From: Rhynchopus euleeides
Taxonomy: Eukaryota > Euglenozoa > Diplonemea > Diplonemida > Diplonemidae
Direction: 5' to 3'
Assembly (NCBI GenBank): GCA_963210315.1
Contig: OY723276.1
Coordinates: forward strand, 1,984,001 to 2,048,000
Length of the DNA stretch: 64,000 bases
In this document: positions 52,785 through 61,200 of the stretch, in pieces
Position numbering within the stretch: position 1 is the first letter of the stretch
How the letters are laid out: the number at the start of each line of letters is the position of its first letter
Translations under genes and position numbers: made by a program
The notes under the pieces: generated by a model
Seen by the model: only the letters and a program-made list of their open reading frames with translations
Databases searched by the model: none
Told to the model about the DNA's origin: nothing

Positions 52785-53580
52785 AGCTGTCCTTCACACC
52801 CGCTGATCCTTCACCCCGCTGCTTTTGTTCACGCGCTTTGGCGCCCCTGTAAAACACACACGCTCTGCTGTCCGTCACCACCGCTGATCCGTCACCCCGC
52901 TGCTTTTGTTCACGCGCTTTGGCGGTTCTGCAAAACACACACGCTCTGCTGTCCGTCAACACCGCTGGTCCTTCACCCCGCTTCTTTTGTTCACGCGCTT
53001 TGGCGGCCCTGTAAAACACACCCGCTCTGCTGTCCTTCACCACCGCTGGTCCTTCGCCCCGCTTCTTTTGTTCACGCGCTTTGGCGGTTCTGCAAAACAC
53101 ACACGCTCTGCTGTCCGTCAACACCGCTGGTCTTTCACCCCGCTTCTTTTGTTCACGCGCTTTGGCGGCCCTGTAAAACACACCCGCTCTGCTGTCCTTC
53201 ACCACCGCTGGTCCTTCGCCCCGCTTCTTTTGTTCACGCGCTTTGGCGGCCCTGCAAAACACACGCTCTGCTGTCCGTCAACCCCGCTGGTCCTTCACCC
53301 CGCTGCTTTTGTTCACGCGCTTTGGCGTCCCTGTAAAAACACACCCGTTCTGCTGTCCGTCAACACCGCTGGTCCTTCACCCCGCTTCTTTTGTTCACGC
53401 GCTTTGGCGGCCCTGTAACACACGCCCGCTCTGCTGTCCTTCACCACCGCTGGTCCTTCGCCCCGCTTCTTTTGTTCACACGCTTTGGCGGCCCTGCAAA
53501 ACACACACGCTCTGCTGTCCGTCAACCCCGCTGGTCCTTCACCCCGCTGCTTTTGTTCACGCGCTTTGGCGGCTTTGCTC
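52785..53580. repeat. 81-bp tandem repeat (about 10 units)
   Basis: The word TTTGTTCACGCGCTTTGGCG recurs every 81 bases (at 52824, 52905, 52986, 53067, 53148, 53229, then with spacings 79, 82, 81 and 81). The unit also has GTCC-TCACC and GCTCTGCTGTCC. It begins 34 bases upstream of the gag start of retroelement 2 and lies inside the element borders, so it probably belongs to its 5' leader. Since 81 is a multiple of three, frames stay open on both strands; I see no reason to call a protein. Confidence 0.9.
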
Positions 53581-53618
53581 GTCCCTTTTCGCTGCTTCTG
53601 ACTCTTCTCACTAACAAT

Positions 53619-53736
53619 TGCGTTGACGCTTCCACACACACTTACAAACCCACTTGCCTGATGAAGGGGGTGGTGTGTAGAGCACGTTTGGCAGAGCTGA
53701 ATGACACTTTCCGCGCGAAAGTCGTGTGCGTAAAAA
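53619..53736 (+). repeat. R1 repeat, second half of interrupted unit
   Basis: Starts with the same 19-bp motif as 48736-48754 and continues exactly as the undisturbed unit 48568-48685 does (ACTTAC...CCTGATGAAGGGGGT...GAATGACACTTTCCGCGCG...GTGTGCGTA), in the bases compared without difference. Confidence 0.9.
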
Positions 53737-53771
53737 ATTGCACATTTTTCTTGCAGAACTGACCGAAAATA

Positions 53772-53906
53772 GCCAAAAGTGAATAATCGTGCACCCCACG
53801 ATTATTCAGCGGAAAAAACTTTATAAATGCCCGTTTCAAAAAGGCACTATTATTTGACTATGCACGATTATTCGACTATGCACGATTAATTGCCCCCCCC
53901 CAGTAA
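53772..53906 (-). repeat. G-run hairpin repeat, copy 4
   Basis: On the minus strand: TTACTGGGGGGGGG, CAATTAATCGTGC, ATAATCGTGC, a TATAAA-G word on the plus strand (TTTATAAATGCCC), GAATAATCGTG-GGGT-GCACGATTATTC and CACTTTTGGC. It follows directly on the R1 copy, as copy 3 precedes an R1 pair. Confidence 0.8.
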
Positions 53907-54136
53907 CATAGATTCATTGATTTCTTTGATGTCCCTGTCTGGGTTTCCCTTTTCTGGGGTATCTGCCCTTACGTGGTACAGCCGCGACACCCTCTTCGTC
54001 TCGAGTGAGTCCGGTGGTTCTGGAATGTGCGGGAGTCGTCGGGGTTGCTCCGGCCCACGCTTTCCGGGACAAACTGTTGGCAGGTGTGCTTTCCTCGTGG
54101 CACCGGAGTGCGCTGGACGCGGCGAGGGCTGCCGCC

Positions 54137-54195
54137 GGTGGAAGCGATCAATGCAAAATCATCTGAAAGGAAGACTCGAGAGACTGCTGCTGTAT
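54137..54195 (+). repeat. Dispersed repeat R2 (copy near 22537)
   Basis: GTGGAAGCGATCAATGCAAA, ATCATCTG, GACTC-AGAGACTGCTGCTGTAT. The same order occurs at 22537-22600. The start resembles the R1 motif GGAAGCGTCAACGCA with two changes. Confidence 0.7.
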
Positions 54196-54289
54196 TTTGA
54201 CTACCAACGTACTACGCAATATGGGGGCTTTTTGCCATATTAAGGACTAACAGTCTTTGTTCAGACCCCCCCCCCCCTTTTTCCCCCCA

Positions 54290-54535
54290 TCGACCCAGGC
54301 ATGTCGCTAAGCGTCGACCGTCGACCCAGTGATTTTGGGTTTCCCCCCCCATAAAAAAGCGTCAACCCAGCGTCGACCCAGTGGAACTGGGTTGCCATTC
54401 AAGCCTGGACCAAGCGCCAACCCATTTATTACGCTGGGTCGACGCTTACCTAGCGTTGACCCGATTACACTGGGTCGACGCTCACCAAGCGTCGACCAAG
54501 CGTCAACCCACTTTCACTGGGTCGACGTCGAAGAG
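54290..54535. repeat. Cluster of CGTCGACCCAGTG repeats in both orientations
   Basis: The word GCGTCGACCCAGTG or close variants (GCGTCAACCCA, CTGGGTCGACGC) occurs about ten times within 250 bases in direct and inverted orientation, with irregular spacing. The palindrome GTCGAC lies in its centre. There is no ORF. Confidence 0.8.
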
Positions 54536-54539
54536 AGTA

Positions 54540-54602
54540 TGGTTTTGCAGGAACAGATGTTCACTACCGTGGCCTCCGGCGGCTGGGGGGCTCTGCCCCC
54601 CA
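54540..54602 (-). repeat. Shared 62-bp GC-rich block, copy 2
   Basis: Reverse complement of 38308-38370 with about three differences, including CTCCGGCGGCTGGGGGGCTC. Further similarity between the two loci (a GGTGTGAGGCGCT word at 37770 and near 54760) suggests a longer, decayed repeat. Confidence 0.75.
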
Positions 54603-55067
54603 GACCCCCCATCTCGCGTGCCCGTCTAGTAACCAAGTCCTTGCGCTTCAACGGCCGTGGCATATCAGGGGGTAGCGTCGAAATAATGGTCCCGAAAGCC
54701 ATTTTTTGGGTTTCCTCCGGCACCCGAGCGGGAGAGGAACCACGGAAGGAACCCAGCGCCTCACACCGTGCCCACCTAGTGGTCCACCGACGGGAAAATT
54801 GGGCAACAACACGAGCGCGCGCGAAGCGCGCGCGAGAAAAATTGACCCCTAGTGTTTTCCCCCCTGATCCCCCCCAAAACAGGAGCGTCAACCCTCCAAA
54901 TCTCCAAAATCGAAAAGTTAGCGACAGGCCTGCCATCGACCCAGTTTCCCCCCGACCCTGTGACGTGAGGAATACCCCTGCCTCCCCCCCGCTTCTGGGC
55001 ACATCATGACACCCCTTCCACAACAGGCCGAGGGGTGCTGCGTTGTGCAGTGCTGCCGGTGTGAACA
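54603..55067. other. Intergenic region upstream of PTPA
   Basis: No gene. Contains a self-complementary GCGCGCGAAGCGCGCGC near 54818-54834 and a C/A-rich tract. A TTGTGCAG at about 55043-55050 is a possible acceptor 18 bases before the PTPA start. Confidence 0.45.
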
Positions 55068-56202
55068 ATGAGTGCGCCATGGGCGATGAAGAAGACCTTG
55101 CCTGAGGACACGTCCAACAGGTATGCACTGCGGAGGCGGAGGAGGACGAAGATGCGCTTTCCAGGGTCCTCCTGTTGCACTGCCGCGCCTCGGCGGGCCA
55201 TGTGTCGTGTGCGGTGGAAGAAGCATTCGGGGTGACATCTCACAGCGTTTTCCACCTCACAAGCCATGCCCACCCCCCACCCCCCCCACCTCCACCCCCA
55301 CCTCCAGGCCAGCGAAGAAGCGCATCCGCAGCTCTGACGACGTGGAGAAGTGGAAGAAGAGTGAGGCCTACTCCTCGCTCTGCACATTCCTCTCACAGCT
55401 CAGCGATGCCGTGCGGAGCAAGAGCAACTCGCAGGGCAAGGCGGAGCGTGGCGGGGGGGACTGCGTGGCTGCCATCGTCGCCGCCCTGCGCAAGGCTGCG
55501 TCGTGGATCGACGAGATCCCTCTGGAGGACCTCCACACGCAGCGCTACGGCAACAAGGCGTTCCGCAAGTGGCACACCAGGCTGTGCGACGCCGCTGCGG
55601 CAGACATCGGGGCCATCCTCGCAGCAGGCGGGGGCGACGCCGCAAAGGGCGAAGAGATCGCGATCTACTGGAATGACGCCTTCGGCAACGAGACGCGTAT
55701 TGACTACGGCACTGGGCATGAGCTCAACTTCGTGGTGATGCTGTACTGCCTCTCGAAGCTGGGCTGCTTCGAGGAGGGCGACGCCGTGGCGCTCGTCACC
55801 ACTGTGTTCGTGGAGTACCTTGCTGTGATGCGGCGTCTGCAGGCGCACTACTCCCTGGAGCCTGCAGGGAGCAAGGGCGTGTGGGGCCTGGATGACTACC
55901 ACCACCTCCCGTTCTACTGGGGGGCGTCGCAGCTGCTGGACAACCCGAGCATATCCCCCGCCGACGTGGAGAAGGTCTGCCACGACCACGCGTCGGAGTT
56001 CCTCTACCTCGACTGCGTGTCGTGGATCCTCCGGAACAAGACGGGGGCGTTCCACGAGAACTCCCCGATCCTGTCGTCCCTCAGCAGCCTCCAGTGGCCC
56101 AAGATCAACAAAGGGATGATGCAGATGTACATCGGGGAGGTTCTGGCGCAGTGGCCCGTCGTGCAACATCTGTGCTTCGGGACCCTGTTCCCCTTCGGTT
56201 GA
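55068..56202 (+). CDS. PTPA: PTPA: PP2A phosphatase activator / peptidyl-prolyl isomerase
   Basis: Exons 55068-55120 and 55308-56202; the 187-base intron (GTATGC...CTCCAG) splices in phase to give 315 residues, close to PTPA of other eukaryotes. Family blocks are unmistakable: DVEKWKKSEAY at the start, GNKAFRKWH, FGNETRIDYGTGHELNF, AGSKGVWGLDDYHHLPFYWGASQL, KTGAFHENSP, INKGMMQMYIGEVL and a C-terminal VVQHLCFGTLFPF. Known role: PTPA (yeast Rrd1/Rrd2) loads metal into and activates the protein phosphatase 2A catalytic subunit, in an ATP-dependent way, and has prolyl isomerase activity. Cytosolic or nuclear; no signal peptide. An ATG at 55123 in the same frame lies in the intron and gives a non-conserved Pro-rich start, so I prefer the spliced model. 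Housekeeping gene of the + strand block. Confidence 0.95.
55121..55307 (+). other. PTPA intron
   Basis: Donor AACAG|GTATGC, acceptor CCACCTCCAG|GCCAGCG after a strong C-rich tract. The junction makes Arg (AG+G) and restores PAKKRIRSSDDVEKW. Confidence 0.9.
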
Positions 56203-56779
56203 TACGGTTAAATTAATGCGGCTCTCCCCCCCCGTTTGTTTTAAAATGCTCTGGGGGCTCCCTCCCACAACCCACCATTCCCTGCTGAAGGGCCTGGGGT
56301 GTGATTGTGGGGGGCACAAAAACGGCATGGCCGAAGCGCGTGAAACCTACTGAAAAGAAAACACCCCCCCTGGCAAACAACGGGGGGGGGGGGTGATCGG
56401 GGGTGAGGGGGCACGGCATAAAACGCGGTGTGTGGGTGCGTATGGGGGGGGTGGGGGTGGGGGTGGCTGGCAACCCTATAGAACCTTTCAGGGAGGGGGT
56501 GGGGCATCTCTCAGAAAACTGCAGGAAAAAAATACAAAAAGAAGTGAGAAACGGAGGCTGAACTGTGTTGCCCCTCACAAAAACTGGCTGTGACGCGACA
56601 CAGTTTGATAGGGAGAGAGCTTCACGGCGAAAATCCCCCCCCCCCCCTTCTCCACGTTTTTGGGGAGACGGGAAGGGGGGGATATTTGTCTGGAGGGGGG
56701 GCGACGGGTCTCAGAAACCGAGGCGGCTTGTCTCAGTAATCTGCTTTGCCTCTTGACGGACTTGGTGGGTGTGAGGAGC

Positions 56780-56816
<37 letters not shown>

Positions 56817-57020
56817 CCCCTCTCGCCCGTCCCCTCTCTCCTGTGCGGGCAAGCAAGAAAGTTAGAAATCCTGAAGTCCGAAGAGTCCACACCCCCCCCC
56901 CCCACTCACCCCACCCCCCTACACCCCTCTCTTGAAACCTTGGCTTGCAAAGCACCTTCACCCCCCACCCCCACCCCCCTCTCCCCTTCTCCTCCCCCGC
57001 CCTTCCCATCCCCCCCGCAG
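56203..57020. promoter_or_regulatory. Intergenic region with strong splice acceptor
   Basis: About 0.8 kb with G runs (for example 56381-56392), a (TC)n tract at about 56785-56815, and a 70-base C/T-rich tract ending CCCCCCGCAG exactly at 57020, directly before the ATG of the next gene. This is a textbook acceptor; with no exon upstream it points to trans-splicing. A CACAGTTTGATAGGGAG motif lies near 56600. Confidence 0.6.
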
Positions 57021-58106
57021 ATGCCGAAGAGGCAACGGGATCACAGCAACCCAGGGGATGGCGGAGGTGGGGATGCAAGCCCGCAGCCGGAGACCCCTCC
57101 CGGTGTGCGTGCTGGCGGGGTCCCAGTCCCCCCGGTGTATGTGATCTCCAAGTCGCGGTGTTGGAAGACGCGCGGCACTCTCTCCCTGCTGTGCGCAGAG
57201 GGCATCCCCGCCACAGCTGTCGTGGAGCCCTCCGAGAGCAGCGACTACGCCACCTGGCTGTCGGGCAGCTGCATCGCACTCCACACCCTCCCTGCAGATG
57301 ACCAGGGCGTAAGCTACGCCCGCAACGCAGTCCTCTCTCTCGCCCGCAGCCGGCACTCCCCCCCCTCCTCCCCCACCCCACAGGACCCGGGATGGTTCTG
57401 GGTGTTGGATGACGACGTGCGTTCCTTCCACCGCACCGGGCCCCAGGGCGCTGCCTGCGACATCACCGCAAGGGAGGCGCTCACCTCATTCCTCTCCGTC
57501 CCCTCCGTGTCTCAGGACCCCAGCGTGGCTGTCGCCGCGTTGGAATACAGCATCTACTCCCATGGGCTGCGCCGCTACTCCCCTGGGGACGTTGCAGTCA
57601 ACAGCTACTGCAATGTCTGCTGCTGCTTTGCCTCCGCGAGGATCCCGCCAGGTGTGGAGTACCGCTTCAGGGTGCGTGAGGACTACGACTTCACATTGCA
57701 GCTCATCCACGCAGGGCTCAAGGCGCTGCGCCTGCGATGGGTCTCCTTCGCCGCACCAGCCATGGGGTCCATCAAGGGCGGCATGCACGCCTTCTATACG
57801 GAGCAGGCAGCGGAGTGCCTCACGGAGACACAGCGGTTCCTCCGCGTGTGGCGTCACATCGCAGTGCCACGGCAGTCCCGCTCGCACGGCCCTGACGTGA
57901 AGGTGCTGTGGCACCGCCTCGGCTCCGGGGTGGGGTTCGCTGCACCGGGCACCCCTGAGGATGCAGCGAGTCGCAGGGGTGGGTCGGCTGCAGGTGTTGG
58001 GGCTGCCGGCCCCAGGCCTGGTGGGGGTGGGGCCCAGGCTCCCAAGCGGCGCGCTGCGGCTGCGCCGCAGGGGCAGGTGGGGCGGGTGGTGATTGAGATT
58101 TTGTAG
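57021..58106 (+). CDS. TET/JBP-associated glycosyltransferase-like protein (base J glucosyltransferase candidate)
   Basis: 361 residues from ATG 57021, which directly follows the acceptor CAG. The core (about 36-310) reads as a GT-A fold: PVYVISKSRCWKTRGTLSLL with the nucleotide-sugar side and conserved strand, VVEPSESSDYATW, GVSYARNAVL, a DxD-type metal site D130-D131-D132 (WFWVLDDDVRSF), LEYSIYSHGLRRY, NSYCNVCCCF, and E220-D-Y-D-F (VREDYDFTLQLI) as possible catalytic acid region. This order fits the TAGT family, which contains the kinetoplastid enzyme JGT that glucosylates hydroxymethyluracil in DNA to base J, and relatives in phages and fungi. Both termini are disordered; the C-terminus is basic. 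The assignment rests on motif memory, so the substrate (DNA base versus other) is unproven. It lies between PTPA and the next gene, on the same strand. Confidence 0.7.
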   Translation: MPKRQRDHSNPGDGGGGDASPQPETPPGVRAGGVPVPPVYVISKSRCWKTRGTLSLLCAEGIPATAVVEPSESSDYATWLSGSCIALHTLPADDQGVSYARNAVLSLARSRHSPPSSPTPQDPGWFWVLDDDVRSFHRTGPQGAACDITAREALTSFLSVPSVSQDPSVAVAALEYSIYSHGLRRYSPGDVAVNSYCNVCCCFASARIPPGVEYRFRVREDYDFTLQLIHAGLKALRLRWVSFAAPAMGSIKGGMHAFYTEQAAECLTETQRFLRVWRHIAVPRQSRSHGPDVKVLWHRLGSGVGFAAPGTPEDAASRRGGSAAGVGAAGPRPGGGGAQAPKRRAAAAPQGQVGRVVIEIL

Positions 58107-58284
58107 AGGGTGGGTGGGTGGGCCACGATAGATTAGGTCTGCAGAGTGGAGAGGCTTAGATCCCCCCCCGGTGGGGGGCGTAGAGCTCCGAGGGAGTGGT
58201 TCGCTGCATGTGCGTGAGGGGCGCCTCCCCCGCCCTCCCCTGAGACCCGTTGCGCAAACGCCCCCTAGCACCGCCGGGGAAAAA

Positions 58285-61200
58285 ATGGCACACGCAACAC
58301 AACCCACGCAGAACAGGGCTGTGCGCACCACCCATCACCCCCCACCCCCTCCGCACGCAATGGCAGCAAACGGTGTGTCGCGGCGCCAGTTGGATGCCGA
58401 CACCGATGCTGTGCGGCAGTGCCTCATGCTCGTGATCCACAGCGCGGGGTTTGTCAAGATGGTGGTGCGCCGCTTCGTGACGAAGTCGAAGGTGATACAG
58501 CGCTTCGCACGGCGCCTGGTGCGGGAGAGGGCCGCCCTCACCACAGCAGTGCTGGACAGCATCGGCACCGAGGAGACCACCCTCGGCACAGGCGAGCTGG
58601 AACGCCTCTGGCGCCCCGCCGGGGGCATCCCAGGCAAGGAGGCGAGGATGCTCGCGGTGCAGATGGTCTACCAACGCCAGCGCCAGGAGTTCCGCCAGCA
58701 GTGGAGGGCCTGGAGCCGCCAGGTCACGCTGGCCACCGCCCGCCTTCACTACCAGGCCCAGCGGGAGAAGGAGGCGAGCGAGCGCGCTGGGGACGCGCGC
58801 CTCAACCGCTACCAACTCGTCGCCCCGCTCCGGCAGAAGCTCGCAGCGCTGAAGGCATCGCGCCCCCACTTCTCGATGGATCTCGGGGCGAGGCAGCTCG
58901 CCGCGGAGCACGCCACCCACACCCAGCGCGTCCTGGTCGGGGCTGTTTTGGAGACCATCAAACGCCTCGGCATCCGGGTGACGGACCCCAAGGTGATCGC
59001 CACCCTCCTCATCCGCTACGAGCAGACCATGCGGGAGCAGCGCGCCGCCGGGCAGATCCCCCCCCCCGCCACCTCCCCCGAATCCGCAGCCGCGCTGGAG
59101 ACCTCCGTTGCCGAATCCCTCGAGCCCTTCAACCCCTTCCGCCAGCGGTGGAGCACCGCCTTCTCCACGGCAGAGCCCCCCGACGCCTCGGGATTCGACT
59201 TCTCCCTGAGAAACCGCAGCCAGGCCTTCTCCCGACGGGGCAGCCAGGCGGCCTCCGTGCGGCACGGCGCGCCCAGGCTCTTCCACACTCCCGAGGAGGC
59301 GGACAACATAATGCTGTTCGGATCCCCGAAGCTGCAGGTTGATCTCGCCGAGCCGGACACCCCTTCAAAATACGCAGCGAGCCCCGCCGCGGGGGTGGAG
59401 CAGGTCGGGGCGAAGCCCCGCGGGTCGCTGTGGTTCTCCTCCCCTATGTCACCTCCAGGTGCTCCTTCTCCGCAGGAGGAGGAGAAACAACACCACGACG
59501 CCTCCTCTCGACCCTCTGCAGGGGATGCGATACATACGCCAGGCCGAGACTCGCTGTTTTGCGGCGCATCCCACAGGCGCAGCGGTGTGGAAGGGGGTGG
59601 TGGGGGTGGTGGTGGAGGGGAATCCACCCCGCCACCCCCACCCCCACCCCCCGGTGACATCGGGGGGCGGCGCGGGAATGCCCCGCTGCCGGAGCGCCGC
59701 CTCAGCCTGCCGAGGTACCACCTCCGGACGCATCAGGAGAGGCTCCTCATCTCCCGGGCCAAGCTGCGGGGTGGGGGCGGCAGCAGCCCATGCCGGAACC
59801 CCAGGGGTGGCGGCGGGGGGGGCCCGCGGAGCAGCAGGGTGGATGCCGGTGGTGGGGGGGGCGGGGGGCCCTGCCGCGGCACGTCTGCCGCAGCCGCTGC
59901 CGCCGCCGCGATGCAGCAGGCCCGGGCGTGCCCTGCGGTTCTGAATCTGGAGAAGGACAACCCGGACATCGCGGGGGATGCGGATTTCACGGAGAAGCTG
60001 TTCCACACCCGGGTCCACCTCCTCCCACGCGGGAGTGGCGGGGGAGGAGGGCACAACGGAGGCGGGTCTAAGAGAGGGGCGAGGGGCGGCACCACACCCT
60101 CACGCGAGAGCGGCAGGCGGGTTTCAATGGGGAGGGGGTGTGGCTCTGCCTCCAACGCAAACCTCCCCGCCGGGATCGATGCGGATATCAGCAGGGTCCT
60201 CCGGGCGAAGCGTGTCGCGCATCTATCCAGGAAAAGGGGGCTTGTCTACAACGCTGCGGTGGAGATGCGCGGGGTGGGGGCTGGCGGTGGAGGCGCCACC
60301 TCAGCATCGAGGCCCTGCGAGGTTGACGAGGAGCAGGAGGAGGGGGGATGGGATGATGGAGGCGGTGACGAGGCACCGCCCACACCCCCGCGGCACGCCT
60401 CCGAGTCCTCCGGGGGTTTGGGGGGGGGCAACGGTGGTTGCCTCAGCATGCGGGAGCCTGGCCTGCACCACCCGAGGGGGTACCAATCCCAAGGGATATC
60501 CCCACGCTACTGCGCGCCGCTGTCCCCTAGAGCTCTCCTGCGTCTCGAGGGAGGAAGCGGTGCGGCGCAGCAGGCCGAGCGGGAGGAGGCGGGGGGTGAA
60601 GAAGATGACGACGGCGATGAGGAGGAGGGGGAGGGCGGGGGGGCGGTGCCGTGCAACCCCCCTCCCTCCGCCGCGACGGCGCTCCTGCTGTCCAACGCAG
60701 CCCGGAGGTCTGCCGCAGAGTCCGCCGTTGCCACAAAATTCCCCAAACCCCACTGGGGGGCGGTTGGGACCAGAGGAGGCATCAAGGGTGGTGCCCCCGC
60801 CGCCCCCACCCCAGCGGCGGCTGCGCCGCCGCCGCCGGGCCCCATATCCTCCCCCGGGGTGGGAGTGGGAGGGGGTGGTGGAGGCGTGCCACGGATGTCC
60901 TGCGCCCCAGCCGTGGTGGTGACGGGGTCAGGCGGGGACCAGGGTGAGCCGGGGGTCAGCGGTGGTGGTGGTGGTGGGGCCCACCACCACAGCCACCACA
61001 CCCTCGAGAAGGAGGAGCGTGGAGGTGGGGGTGTTGCGGAGGAGGAGGCGCAGCTGCACCTGCATCCCAACGGGGGGCCCCGGGAGGGTGTGGTGGTGCA
61101 GCCCGGAGGTGAGCAGCAGGCTTCTTCTGGGCGGGGGAACGCCGGGGAGGAGATCGCGGAGGGGGAGGCGGGGGGTGGCCCTGCTGCCGCTGCCCTGTCG

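Larger units (their letters stand above)
48755..53618 (-). mobile_element. Tyrosine-recombinase retrotransposon 2, inserted in R1
   Basis: 4.86 kb between two identical 19-bp motifs (48736-48754 and 53619-53637). On the minus strand it encodes gag-like, recombinase and RT/RNase H in the same order as retroelement 1 and at similar length. Unlike retroelement 1 I find no A/B split repeats: the right (5') end is a 10-unit 81-bp tandem repeat and the left (3') end has only about 70 bases after the RT stop. It either uses a different terminal system or has lost its terminal repeats. All three ORFs are intact. Confidence 0.82.

Noticed and set aside
52785..53580. Protein encoded by the 81-bp repeats
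   Set aside because: Open in several frames on both strands only because the unit length is a multiple of three; no start context or flanking domain.
52785..53580. CRISPR array
   Set aside because: Units are contiguous 81-bp copies without unique spacers, and the genome is eukaryotic.
55123..55307. N-terminal extension of PTPA from ATG 55123
   Set aside because: Gly/Pro-rich and unlike PTPA; a GT-AG intron covers exactly this stretch and an in-phase upstream exon exists.
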